From Rhodoferax sp. (lineage in GTDB: Bacteria > Pseudomonadota > Gammaproteobacteria > Burkholderiales > Burkholderiaceae_C): a stretch of DNA of 58,479 nt. Within the stretch, counting starts at the first letter, position 1, and each line of letters opens with the position of its first letter. Location: the NCBI RefSeq assembly GCF_025354435.1, contig NZ_JANXMU010000044.1, forward strand, positions 1 through 58,479, given 5' to 3'. Positions 7,910 through 16,487 of this stretch are shown one piece after another. The position numbers were made by a program, and so were the translations under genes. The notes below the pieces were generated by a model that was not told the origin of the DNA, made no database searches, and was given only the letters and a program-made list of their open reading frames with translations.

Positions 7910-9196
7910 TTACCGGTACAGCCCCAGCGCGCCAATGCGGCGCTCGATCTCGGTGGCCATCTTTTTGTAGCCGGGGCCGTCCACACCGCCAAAGCGCTTC
8001 TGGAATTCGGCCATCTGCAGGTCTTCGGGCAGGTCGCTGACCTTGGGCAGCAGGTCGGCATCGCTCAGGCCTTGCGCCAGGCGCTTTTGCAGGCTGAGCT
8101 GGGCGGCGGCACCGCCGGTGGCGAGTTCCCCCAGGCGGGTGCCGGCGCGGTCGGCGGCCAGGTCGTTGAACGAGAAGCCGCTGCCGCCTTGCGCATCGTC
8201 CAGCTCTTTGTACACGCCCACCATGTCGGCCAGCGGGCTGCCCGCGGTGGCGGCCAGCGCGGCAGAGATGCTGAAGTGCTGGGCGGTGTCGGTCCGGCCC
8301 GCCAGTGTGGTGGTGCGCGGCGCGGGCCTCGGCCAGTCGCGCGCGGCGGGCAGGATGGCCCCGATGCCCTTGCCATTGACATAGAAGGCCAGGGCGACCA
8401 GGGCGGCGCGGTGTTCGTCGGCCAGGCTGTTTTTGTCGTCGCTGCGCTGGGCCGAGAGTTCAAACAGGGGCTGTGCCAGCGCGCCCAGGCTCAGGCCGCG
8501 CGGGCCAGGCTGGGCCGCCACTTCGACCAGGCGGCCTTGGTAGGCTTGCAGGCGGGCCTGTACCTCGGGGGGCACCAGGGCGGCCTGCAACTGGGCGGGG
8601 ATGGCATCGTTCCAGACAAACTGCACGCTCAGCACGCCGTTGCGCACGCCCACGTGCTGGATGCTGTCGGCCGCTGCTGCTGCGGGGCTGGCCTGCAGCC
8701 GCCACAGGCCAAAGCGCAACAGTTGGTTGGCAATCTTGGGCGGCACGGTGAGGCGGCCCAAGGTGAGTTGTTCAACCTTCGGTGTGCCCGGTGTCTCAGT
8801 CAGCACGGCCTGGATGTTCAGGTAGTCGCCAAACGGGTTGGGCGGCAGGAAAGTGCTGGCGCGCAGGGTGGCGCTGCCGTCTTGCAGCACCATCTGTGCG
8901 CGGGTGTGGGGGCGGTGGCTGGCGATGTAGGCCACGGCCAGGTTCAGGTCGTCTTCGCCCAATTGCAGGGTACGCAGCGCGCCGGGCGGCGTTTTGCGCG
9001 GGTCAATGCGGGCCAGCAGGCGCTGCGCGCTGGCCATGCGGCTGGGGGTGAAGGCCAGGCTTGGAGCCGGGGCCAGCAGCGGCGTGTCGTCGATGGCCAG
9101 GTACGCGGCCCAGGCCAGGGCCAGCGGGATACAAAGCAGAAGAATGGCGAAGAGGTAGCGCAGCAAGCGGCGAATTCGGGACCAGAAGAGGGGCAT
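7910..9196 (-). CDS. Conserved hypothetical protein with N-terminal membrane anchor
   Basis: A 428-residue protein. Residues about 12-33 (L-R-Y-L-F-A-I-L-L-L-C-I-P-L-A-L-A-W) form one transmembrane helix after a basic start, so the rest is probably periplasmic. Other regions are Ala/Leu-rich with segments such as L-Q-L-G-E-D-D-L-N-L-A-V-A-Y-I-A and F-Y-V-N-G-K-G-I-G-A-I-L-P-A. I recognise no enzyme motif. Its start is only 2 bp from the 3' end of the diguanylate-cyclase-like gene on the same strand, so the two are probably co-transcribed. Function unknown. Confidence 0.75.
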   Translation of the reverse strand: MPLFWSRIRRLLRYLFAILLLCIPLALAWAAYLAIDDTPLLAPAPSLAFTPSRMASAQRLLARIDPRKTPPGALRTLQLGEDDLNLAVAYIASHRPHTRAQMVLQDGSATLRASTFLPPNPFGDYLNIQAVLTETPGTPKVEQLTLGRLTVPPKIANQLLRFGLWRLQASPAAAAADSIQHVGVRNGVLSVQFVWNDAIPAQLQAALVPPEVQARLQAYQGRLVEVAAQPGPRGLSLGALAQPLFELSAQRSDDKNSLADEHRAALVALAFYVNGKGIGAILPAARDWPRPAPRTTTLAGRTDTAQHFSISAALAATAGSPLADMVGVYKELDDAQGGSGFSFNDLAADRAGTRLGELATGGAAAQLSLQKRLAQGLSDADLLPKVSDLPEDLQMAEFQKRFGGVDGPGYKKMATEIERRIGALGLYR

Positions 9197-9198
9197 TT

Positions 9199-10821
9199 TT
9201 AGGGGGGAGTGAAAAAACTCACGTCATTGCGACCGCCAGTTTTGGCGCGGTACATGGCGTTGTCGGCCCGGGTAAGCAGCTGCTGTAAATCGGTGCCGTC
9301 ATGGGGATAGGTGCTGATGCCAATGCTGGCAGTGACGTGCACACTGTGCCCGCACAGCAGATACACGGGTTCTACTGTATGCAGGATTTTATCGGCGATA
9401 TCACGCAGTGCTGCAAAGCTGTGCTGTTCCTCGACCACCACGATGAATTCGTCGCCGCCCAGCCGGGCTACCAGGTCGCCGCCGCGCATGCAGGACTGGA
9501 GGCGCTGGGCCACTTGCCGCAGCAGTTGGTCGCCCACGGCGTGGCCCAACTCGTCGTTGACGGTCTTGAAGTGGTCCAGGTCGATGAACATGATGGAAAA
9601 CGGCATGCTTTTGCGTTCGCACCGGGACAAAATGCGCCGCAGCGCGTCCATGCACATGGCGCGGTTGGGCAGGTCGGTGAGTTCGTCGTGGTAGGCCTGG
9701 TGCTGCAGGGCTTCTTCGGCCCGCTTGCGCAGTTCGATGTTGTTGAGCGCATTGAGCAGGCATTCCCGCCCCTGGAACTGGATGCGTTGGGTGGACACCA
9801 GGGCCCAGAAGGTGTTGCCCTGGCTGTCTTTCATCTCTACTTCCCAGTCCTGCATGCTGTCCTGGCCTTTGAAGCGTTGCAGCCACAGCGCGCGTTCGTC
9901 CGGGCGGCATTAGAAGATTTTGGAATGGGCGTGCTGCAAGTCTTGCATGGTGGTTTTGAACTGCGCCAGCGCCCGCGCGTTGGCATACAGCACGGCACCG
10001 CCGTGTTTCAGCGTAATCGTCATCGGAAAGGGGCTGACCTGCAGCAGTTTTTGCACCTGCCGCTCGCCCTCCTGCAAGGCCCGCTGCAGGGTTTCGCTGT
10101 CGCGTACCAGGCGGCGCGAGAACACCAGGGCGGCGGCAGCCAGCAGGGTGGCCGCTACAAACATGGTCCACAGCAAGACGCTTTTGGCCCGCCGCGAGGC
10201 TTCACCAAGCGAATAAGAGAAGGCATCTGCCAGCGGTGCCAGCTTCAGGCTGATCTGGTGCAGTTCCTCCTGGATGTCGCTGGCCATGGGCGCGTCCAGC
10301 GTCTGGGTGATCACGGCGGTATGCAGGCGTTCGCCCGCCAACCGTAGCTGGTCGATGCTGGTGTCGGCCGTGGCCCAGAGCGTGACGGCCCGGTCGATTT
10401 CGGCCATTTGGCGAAAGTTGCGGAACAGGCCGATCATTCCGTCCACATCGGCGGGGTGGTTGCGCCCTTGCAGCAGGCCTTGCCGGGAAATATGCAGATC
10501 GGGCTGGGGCTTTTCCAGTTCCAGGCGGAACTGGCGGTCGCCCAAAATGATGTCCAAGGCGCTGGAGTAGGCTTGGTAGTCGCGTTCGTCGCGGGTGTTG
10601 GCATAGCGGGACAGGGCGTAGATGGCATCCCGTTCGGCCTTGGACCACAGACCTTCACCTCCCACAAAAGCCCTCGCCGCCGACAGCACGCCCATGCTGT
10701 AGTAGGCAAAGCCCAGGGTGGCTCCAACTAGGGCCAGAAACAGCCAAGCAATCAAGATCAGGCGCTGCCCACGCCGGGCCGGTGGCTGGGAAGCTGTTTC
10801 CTGGGGCTGGGTGGGCGCCAT
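9199..10821 (-). pseudogene. PAS-GGDEF diguanylate cyclase gene interrupted by one in-frame TAA
   Basis: One reading frame from ATG 10821 to the stop at 9199 (about 540 codons) is broken only by TAA at 9910-9912. The 5' part (303 codons) encodes a transmembrane helix near residues 22-44, an extracytoplasmic helical region, a second helix near residues 215-240 and the start of a PAS domain. The 3' part resumes in the same frame with C-R-P-D-E-R-A-L-W-L, then a GGDEF domain with an intact R-L-G-G-D-E-F motif. PAS domains often have F-Y-x-x-P-E/D-x-R here, so the stop probably replaces a Tyr codon (TAC or TAT to TAA). The 3' half could be made separately from ATG 9855. Real mutation or base error cannot be told from one sequence. 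Confidence 0.8.
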
Positions 10822-10892
10822 GTTACTTACGCTTACATCAGTGCTTGTGTCCGCAGTATAAGAACATGTCCAGGCCCGTAGGGGCGAAAAAA

Positions 10893-12140
10893 TCAGCTGT
10901 TGGCTGGGGCCTTGGCTACCTTGGGCGTGGCTTTGACAATGTTGCAGTGCAGCTTGAGTGCGGCCATCGCTTCCACCAGCCGGGTATCGCGTTCATCCAG
11001 CAGGTCGCGCTGGTTTTCTTCCACAAAGTTCTGCCACAGCGTCTGGTAATCACCATGGTGCTCGTGCGGGGCGTATTCGCGGATGAAATCGCTGGCCTGC
11101 TGCGGGTGAAAACCGCCTTTGCGGATTTTGCGCACGATGCTGGCGGCGGTGGTCTCGGTCAGCGTGGTCTTGCGCGCCGCGCCGGTGGCGATACACAAAA
11201 ACAGCGTGATCAGCGAGCTGTCGTCGGTGTGCCGCTGGGTCACTTTCAGCCACTGGTCGGAAATCGCCCGGTCGAGTTCGCTGATGTCGTCCACGCCTTC
11301 GTCCAGCCAGAAGTAGCGGCCCATGAAGGCCAGCGACTGGATGAACAGCTTGCGCGGCTTGACGGTGGCGTCCAGAATTTTGGGCAGATCGTGTTCTTGC
11401 ATGCTCTCCAGCGTGGCCTGTAGCACCGGCTGGAACTGTGCGGGCATGCCTTTGGGCAGCGCCAGCGGCACGGTTTTGCCACCCTCGGCGCGTTTGCGCA
11501 GCAGGTTGACCACGGTTTCAAACTGCGCCCAGTTGGGCATCAGGCTGCGGCCTGCGGCAGCGCACAGCAGAGCCGTGCGGATGACGGCCTCGCTGTCGGT
11601 GTCGGCGGCCTGCAGCTCGCGCCGGGCCACGCCCAGCTTTTGGGCGCACCAGATGGCGGCCTCAATGCGGGTTTCGATTTCGCTGCGCTTGGCCAGCTCC
11701 AGCTGAATTTCAGGCAGGGGCTTCAGGGCCCATTTGGCCAGCACCGGGATCAGCTCGTCGCGGAACTCACCACTGTCTTGCATGCTGAAGTGGGTGTTGT
11801 CCGGCAGAGTCAACAGGGCTTTGAGCATGTCGGAACCGGCTTTGGAGCGCGACAGGATGGAGTGGTCACGCAGCAGCGTGGCCGCCGCGTGCAGGTCGCC
11901 ATCACACACATGCTCCAGGTGCAGGCTGATCAGGTTGACCATGCGCTCGCGCGATTTTTCCAGCTCGGGCCGCAAAAATTCGGTGCCGAAGTAGCGCGCG
12001 ATCTGCACCATGCCTTTGGGTGCATCGTTGCGAATCGACTCCAGCTTGGCCGCGTCGATCAGCCCGTGCTGCAGGCCATAGCGCAACGCTTTTTCAAAGA
12101 ATGGGCGGTGGTCGTAGATGGCAATGCCGGTGTCTTGCAT
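10893..12140 (-). CDS. Conserved hypothetical protein, last gene of the J-domain operon
   Basis: A 415-residue, probably soluble and helix-rich protein (starts M-Q-D-T-G-I-A-I-Y-D-H-R-P-F-F). No signal peptide or transmembrane segment is evident and no catalytic motif is recognised. The C-terminus is basic and Ala/Pro/Lys-rich. Its start lies 3 bp past the stop of the 249-residue hypothetical gene, so it is the fourth gene of a tight operon headed by a J-domain protein. A chaperone-linked role is only inference from that linkage. Confidence 0.75.
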   Translation of the reverse strand: MQDTGIAIYDHRPFFEKALRYGLQHGLIDAAKLESIRNDAPKGMVQIARYFGTEFLRPELEKSRERMVNLISLHLEHVCDGDLHAAATLLRDHSILSRSKAGSDMLKALLTLPDNTHFSMQDSGEFRDELIPVLAKWALKPLPEIQLELAKRSEIETRIEAAIWCAQKLGVARRELQAADTDSEAVIRTALLCAAAGRSLMPNWAQFETVVNLLRKRAEGGKTVPLALPKGMPAQFQPVLQATLESMQEHDLPKILDATVKPRKLFIQSLAFMGRYFWLDEGVDDISELDRAISDQWLKVTQRHTDDSSLITLFLCIATGAARKTTLTETTAASIVRKIRKGGFHPQQASDFIREYAPHEHHGDYQTLWQNFVEENQRDLLDERDTRLVEAMAALKLHCNIVKATPKVAKAPANS

Positions 12141-12143
12141 GGT

Positions 12144-12893
12144 TTAAATTGCCGATTCTTCGTCTGGGTCCACCGCGCGTTTTTGCGAACCTTCGCCTTC
12201 GCCGTGGGTTTCGCGGAACGGGGTGTGGCCGCCTTGGTGGTGGCCGTCTTCTTCCTCCTCGGATTCTTCTTCAAAGGCCTTGACGCGGGCGCGCAGGATC
12301 ACCATGACTTCGATCAGGATGTCGGGACAGTGGGTGCGCAGCAGCCAGGTGAATTCCATCCAGTCGTGGTCGGCGACTTCGTCTTGGTCGACCTTGAAGT
12401 CGTTGTACATCTGGGGCACCAGTTCGGCCTCAGACAGCACCGCGCCCGTGTCTTCCGAGGCTTCAAAGGTGCCGGTACGCAAAAAGCTTTCGACCCGGCC
12501 CCAGTGGTCGGCCAGGTAGTCGGCCAGCGCATCGCAGCCGCCTTCGCGTTCGCCAATGGCGCGCAGAAATTCGACCGGGTCGTTGTCGTCCCGGAAGATG
12601 ACCGAATTCATCATGCCGCGCAGGTGGGCGTGGGTCAGGTCTTTGTACTGCTTTTCAATCACCACGGCGCGCGAGAACTGCTCGGGCGTGACCAGCAGGT
12701 TGATGACCGAGTCTTTGGACGGGTCGTATTCGCGGATCACGGCCAGCAGGTCTTTGGGCGGCAACTGGTCCAGCGCCAGCACCAGGGCGTGGTCGCCTTC
12801 TTCGTCGGCCAGGGTGACCAAGGCGGCTTCGGCGCCGACGATGTCGCCAGCGAGGATCAGGCTTTGGGCTTTGATGATGGCGGGGTAGTGCAT
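12144..12893 (-). CDS. Conserved hypothetical protein with acidic tail, third gene of the J-domain operon
   Basis: A 249-residue protein without signal peptide. The body is helical with many Asp and Glu residues. The C-terminal 50 residues are low complexity, with E-E-E-S-E-E-E-E-D and a His/Gly-rich patch (G-H-H-Q-G-G-H), and look disordered. It starts 6 bp after the upstream 177-residue gene and ends 3 bp before the 415-residue gene. Family not recognised; function unknown. Confidence 0.75.
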   Translation of the reverse strand: MHYPAIIKAQSLILAGDIVGAEAALVTLADEEGDHALVLALDQLPPKDLLAVIREYDPSKDSVINLLVTPEQFSRAVVIEKQYKDLTHAHLRGMMNSVIFRDDNDPVEFLRAIGEREGGCDALADYLADHWGRVESFLRTGTFEASEDTGAVLSEAELVPQMYNDFKVDQDEVADHDWMEFTWLLRTHCPDILIEVMVILRARVKAFEEESEEEEDGHHQGGHTPFRETHGEGEGSQKRAVDPDEESAI

Positions 12894-12899
12894 AGCGGT

Positions 12900-13433
12900 T
12901 TAACCTTTAGGGGGCTTGTGGTCGAAGCCTTGTTCTTCCATCCAGGCCGCACCCGCGTCTTCGCGGTCGCGGGCTTCTTGTTCTTCGGGGTCGATATCCA
13001 GGTCTTCTTCGTCCTCGTCATCTTCCACCGGTGCGCCGCGGTCGTCGGCGCGGGTGTACAGGTATTCCAGGCAGGCGGCGATCACCATGAACTGCTCGCC
13101 CGTGGGCTCCAGCAGCACGCGGTCGGCCATCGCCTGTGCCCAGGGGGTCAGGGTGATGGTGCGGCCCAGCTTGTCCCAGTCAGGGAATTCCTCGGGTTCC
13201 AGCGCCACCAGCAGGTCCATGGCCTTGGGGCTGGGGAAGCGAAAGCCCTGGTGGAAGGCGGCAGCCAGCATTTCCGGGCTGTCGTCCATCATCACCAGCA
13301 AAAATTCGAGCTGGCTGCGCTTTTCTTTCAGGCGCTTGTCGAGCACGTTTTTGCCTTCGGAGTCGGACACCAAGTCGTCCATTTCGGCATCGTAGGCGCG
13401 GGCATGGTTGGCAAAGTAGCGGGATAGTTTCAT
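12900..13433 (-). CDS. Conserved hypothetical acidic protein, second gene of the J-domain operon
   Basis: A 177-residue protein starting MKLSRYFANHARAYDAEMDD. The start at 13433 overlaps the J-domain gene's TGA by 4 bp (ATGA), the usual sign of translational coupling, so it is preferred over an in-frame start at 13463. The C-terminal third is strongly acidic (V-E-D-D-E-D-E-E-D-L-D-I-D-P-E-E-Q-E). No known domain is recognised. Tight coupling suggests it acts with the J-protein. Confidence 0.75.
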   Translation of the reverse strand: MKLSRYFANHARAYDAEMDDLVSDSEGKNVLDKRLKEKRSQLEFLLVMMDDSPEMLAAAFHQGFRFPSPKAMDLLVALEPEEFPDWDKLGRTITLTPWAQAMADRVLLEPTGEQFMVIAACLEYLYTRADDRGAPVEDDEDEEDLDIDPEEQEARDREDAGAAWMEEQGFDHKPPKG

Positions 13434-13708
13434 TGCAGTGCTTGGTCTAAGTAGTTGTGCCAAATTTCGCGGGCGGTTTCCAGTGGATCGTCCAGCAGAC
13501 CCCGGCGGCGGTTGTCGTCATAGGTTTTGCGTCGTTCGTCGTCACTCAGCACATCGTAGGCGGTTTGCACCGCCCGGAAAAGCTGCGGGGCATCGGCCGA
13601 AGCGTTGCGGTCCGGGTGGTACTGGGCGGCGCGCTGCCGATAGGCTTTTTTGATATCGGCCAGCGTCGCGGCAGCAGATAGGCCTAGCGCGGCATAGTGG
13701 TCTTGCAT
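13430..13708 (-). CDS. Minimal J-domain (DnaJ-like) co-chaperone protein
   Basis: A 92-residue protein that is almost only a J domain: D-H-Y-A-A-L-G-L, then D-I-K-K-A-Y-R-Q-R-A-A-Q-Y and the invariant H-P-D at residues 31-33, followed by R-A-V-Q-T-A-Y-D-V-L-S-D. There is no G/F-rich, zinc-finger or C-terminal substrate domain, so it is a type III J-protein that would stimulate ATP hydrolysis by a DnaK-type Hsp70. The start MQDHYAALG at 13708 fits the family; an upstream in-frame ATG at 13813 would add residues crossing a terminator hairpin. It heads a four-gene operon of otherwise unknown genes. Confidence 0.88.
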   Translation of the reverse strand: MQDHYAALGLSAAATLADIKKAYRQRAAQYHPDRNASADAPQLFRAVQTAYDVLSDDERRKTYDDNRRRGLLDDPLETAREIWHNYLDQALQ

Positions 13709-13724
13709 GGGGGAGTGTCTTCGC

Positions 13725-13760
13725 AAAAAAAGACAGCCCGACAGGCTGCTGTCGGGCTGT
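13725..13760 (-). terminator. Rho-independent terminator just upstream of the J-domain gene
   Basis: A 12-bp perfect stem (ACAGCCCGACAG and CTGTCGGGCTGT) with a 4-base loop is followed, in the minus-strand direction, by a T-run (A-run at 13725-13731 on the plus strand). It sits 16 bp before the J-domain ATG, so it either ends a transcript from upstream or acts as an attenuator of the operon. Confidence 0.8.
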
Positions 13761-13826
13761 GCTTGGTTGGCGACGCGGCATCGTCGGAAAGTGATTTTAA
13801 CTGCCCGCCTCACAGAGCTGATTTTT

Positions 13827-13885
13827 AAGGAAAATAGGCCTCTGGCGCTTGTAGGATATACGGTAGTAGCTATATTTTAGATAGC
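13827..13885 (-). repeat. Short palindromic element (intergenic)
   Basis: On the minus strand it reads AAAATATAGCTACTACCG, then TATATCCTACAAGCGCCAGAGGCC and TATTTTCC. It matches the window-wide family in both arms and in its A/T-rich ends. Confidence 0.65.
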
Positions 13886-13895
13886 AAAGCTGTTT

Positions 13896-14015
13896 TCACA
13901 GTGCATCCGCCACCAGCCGGAAGTCCGGGTCTTCGGCAAACGGCTTTACGGTAAAGCCCAGCCTGCGCATCCGCTTGGGCATGCTGGGGCTGCTGGCCAG
14001 CACCAGGCCATTGAT
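13896..14015 (-). pseudogene. Decayed copy of the 3' end of the Pat-type acetyltransferase gene
   Basis: The minus strand encodes the end of a GNAT domain (...F-T-V-K-P-F-A-E-D-P-D-F-R-L-V-A-D-A-L then TGA). It closely matches the C-terminus of the intact gene ending at 17540 (...D-P-D-F-R-L-V-A-H-N-L). Similarity covers about 115 bp, with scattered substitutions, and stops near 14015. No start or upstream domain is present, so this is a fragment. It borders the LysR-symporter-porin block on the side opposite the intact gene. Confidence 0.8.
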
Positions 14016-14066
14016 TGAGCTTTTTGATCCTTTGTCTGTTCGATTTCCGCCTACCAAAGAGCGGTA

Positions 14067-14951
14067 TCAATGGCCACGAATCAGCCTCGTCATCAGCGCT
14101 GCGGTCCGTCGTCTCAGCGGTGTTTCACGTCTCTGTGCGGGCGTGACAAGACAGAGCGTGGTCTTGATCTCGGGACGCTCAAACGGTGACACAACCAACC
14201 GCTTGGGATGTGCAAACACACGGATGGCATCTTCACTCAGTGTTGCGTGCCCGATGCCGGCACTCACAAGATCGAGGATCACCGATACGCTGGAAACTTC
14301 CCATTCCACATGCATAGGCACGCCCGCCATGGCCGCTGCAGACTCCATCAATCTGCGATAGGTTTGCCCTCTCTCGGGCATGATCAAAGAGTACTTCGAC
14401 AGGTCCTGCAAGGTCACCGGGCCGGTGGGAGCCTGATCCGCCGGACTGACAAGGCACAGCCGCTCTTCTCGCAGAGGCTGGATTTCGAGCGACGACACGG
14501 GCTCTGGGCTGTGGACCAGCCCGAGGTCGCAGCGCCCTGAAACCAGCCATTCGGTGATGTGTGTCGAAAAGCCCTCGATGATCGCCAGATGGGCCTTGGG
14601 CATCTCGTCGCGGAAGGCCTGAATCAAGGGCAGCGTGTGCAGGCGCGCCAGCGTAGGCGGCATCGCGATCACGATGTTCCCGGTGGGGTCGTCACGTTGC
14701 GTGACCGCGTTCTCCTTCGCCTGCTCGACAAGATGCAGGATGCCGTAGCAATGGTCGAGCAGCCGACGACCGGCCTCGGTAAGCTTCACTCCCCGGCCGT
14801 GGCGCAGCAGCAAGGTGTCGTGCAACTCCACCTCCAGCGCGCGTACCTGCCGGCTCAGGACCGGCTGCGCTGCGCCAAGTACCAACGCGGCCTTGCTGAA
14901 GCTTCCGTGCTCGGCAACACGCACGAACGTCTCGAGTTGATTCAGGTTCAT
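14067..14951 (-). CDS. LysR family transcriptional regulator
   Basis: A 294-residue protein with an N-terminal HTH (M-N-L-N-Q-L-E-T-F-V-R-V-A-E-H-G-S-F-S-K-A and Q-P-V-L-S-R-Q-V-R-A-L-E) and a LysR substrate-binding domain. It is divergent from the C4-dicarboxylate symporter gene with a 206-bp shared promoter region, so it probably regulates that gene in response to its substrate. Its stop lies near the decayed acetyltransferase fragment. Confidence 0.9.
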   Translation of the reverse strand: MNLNQLETFVRVAEHGSFSKAALVLGAAQPVLSRQVRALEVELHDTLLLRHGRGVKLTEAGRRLLDHCYGILHLVEQAKENAVTQRDDPTGNIVIAMPPTLARLHTLPLIQAFRDEMPKAHLAIIEGFSTHITEWLVSGRCDLGLVHSPEPVSSLEIQPLREERLCLVSPADQAPTGPVTLQDLSKYSLIMPERGQTYRRLMESAAAMAGVPMHVEWEVSSVSVILDLVSAGIGHATLSEDAIRVFAHPKRLVVSPFERPEIKTTLCLVTPAQRRETPLRRRTAALMTRLIRGH

Positions 14952-15157
14952 GTCCAGATTTTCCTACAAGCCATACTTTCAGTGTATAGCTGCTAGCGCC
15001 AGCTAGAGCTTGCTGGTGGTGGCTTGCACCTTCAAAATCGGGGCTGGTCGATGTGTACTGCCAACTTGTCCAAGCCACCGCTGGTCGGCGTACCGGTAGG
15101 CTATTTCGCAGATATCTATAAGAGTCTCGCTGTAGCGAGCGCAATCTAGGAGACAAA

Positions 15158-16453
15158 ATGAATACAGAAAACACCGTCGTGGATTCGTCGCAGCCGAAAA
15201 TACGGCGAGCGTGGTACCGCGTGCTGTGGGTTCAGGTGCTGGTGGCGATGGCCTTGGGCGTCGTCCTTGGGCATTTCTATCCCGATGCCGGGAAGCTGAT
15301 GCAACCCCTGGGCGACGGATTCATCAAACTTATCCGCATGCTGATCGCGCCGATCGTGTTCTGCACTGTGGTGCTCGGCATCGCCAAGATGGGCGACATG
15401 TCGAAGGTCGGCAAGGTCGCCATCAAGGCCTTGATTTACTTTGAGGTGATGACCACGGTGGCGCTGGCCCTGGCGCTGGTCATCGTAAATCTGTGGCAGC
15501 CGGGCGTGGGCATGAACGTCAACACGGCGGCGCTGGATGCCGGGTCGGTGAAGATGTACGTCGACCAGACCAAGTCGCACGGCACGGTGAGCTTTCTGAT
15601 GGACATCATTCCGTCGACATTGGTGGGCTCTTTCGCAGAAGGTAACGTCCTGCAGGTTCTGCTGATCTCGGTAATCCTGGGCAGCACGCTGGTCGCCATC
15701 GGGCCGCGTGCAAAACCGGTGATACAGCTGCTGGACATTGGCTCGGAGATGCTATTTCGCGCCGTCGCCATCGTGATGTACCTGGCGCCGATCGGGGCAT
15801 TCGGAGCGATCGCCTTCACCGTGGGGCGCTATGGTGCGGGAGCGCTTGCGTCGTTGGGCAATCTGCTGATCTGCTTCTATTTCATCTGTCTGGTTTTTGT
15901 GTTACTAGTTCTGGCACCGGTGTGCAAATTCCTGGGTTTCAGCCTCTTCAAGCTCCTGCGGTATCTGCGCGAGGAACTGTTGATCTGCTTTGCAACTACA
16001 TCCTCCGAAGCCGTGCTGCCGCGCATGTTGACCAAGATGGAAAACCTCGGTTGCAAGGCCAGCGTCGTCGGTCTCGTGATTCCGACAGGCTATTCGTTCA
16101 ACCTCGATGGAACTTGCCTGTACCTGGCTACGGTGGCGGTGTTCCTCGCGCAGGCCACCAATACGCCACTGGACATCTACCAGCAACTTCTGCTGCTCGG
16201 CGTATTGCTGCTGACATCTAAAGGTGCGGCAGGCGTCGCTGGGGCCGCATTCGTGGTGCTGGCGGCGACGCTCTCGACCGTGGGAACCATTCCAGTGACG
16301 AGCGTTGCATTGATTCTGGGTGTGCACCGCCTGCTCGCTGAAGGCCTGGTTCCGACCAACCTCATCGGAAACGCAGTGGCCACTATCGCCATCTCCAAAT
16401 GGGAGGACGGGCTGGACGAAGAGCAGATGCACCGGGTACTGAACCGTGAATAA
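15158..16453 (+). CDS. Dicarboxylate:cation symporter (DctA family)
   Basis: A 431-residue inner-membrane protein of the DAACS family, which imports C4-dicarboxylates such as succinate, fumarate and malate with Na+ or H+. Family features are the A-T-T-S-S-E-A-V-L-P-R segment (serine-rich re-entrant hairpin), Y-S-F-N-L-D-G-T and S-K-G-A-A-G-V-A-G-A-A-F-V-V-L. Length matches DctA. AGGAGA precedes the ATG. The following porin gene is on the same strand and may be co-transcribed, giving an outer- and inner-membrane uptake pair. Glutamate/aspartate transport by the same family cannot be excluded. Confidence 0.9.
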   Translation: MNTENTVVDSSQPKIRRAWYRVLWVQVLVAMALGVVLGHFYPDAGKLMQPLGDGFIKLIRMLIAPIVFCTVVLGIAKMGDMSKVGKVAIKALIYFEVMTTVALALALVIVNLWQPGVGMNVNTAALDAGSVKMYVDQTKSHGTVSFLMDIIPSTLVGSFAEGNVLQVLLISVILGSTLVAIGPRAKPVIQLLDIGSEMLFRAVAIVMYLAPIGAFGAIAFTVGRYGAGALASLGNLLICFYFICLVFVLLVLAPVCKFLGFSLFKLLRYLREELLICFATTSSEAVLPRMLTKMENLGCKASVVGLVIPTGYSFNLDGTCLYLATVAVFLAQATNTPLDIYQQLLLLGVLLLTSKGAAGVAGAAFVVLAATLSTVGTIPVTSVALILGVHRLLAEGLVPTNLIGNAVATIAISKWEDGLDEEQMHRVLNRE

Positions 16454-16487
16454 CGCAACACCAACCTTCACATCACAGAGTATTCGC

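Noticed and set aside
11640-13427. 595-codon plus-strand open frame across the J-domain operon
   Set aside because: Its length is due to high GC. It has no recognisable domain and opposes three tightly packed genes with proper starts.
13709-13813. N-terminal extension of the J-domain protein to an ATG at 13813
   Set aside because: It would translate through the terminator hairpin at 13725-13760, and the J-domain begins at once from the ATG at 13708.
14970-15012. Copy of the short palindromic element between LysR and the symporter
   Set aside because: TATAGCTGCTAGCGCCAGCTAGAGC fits the core, but the right arm and flanks do not; too weak to list as a feature.
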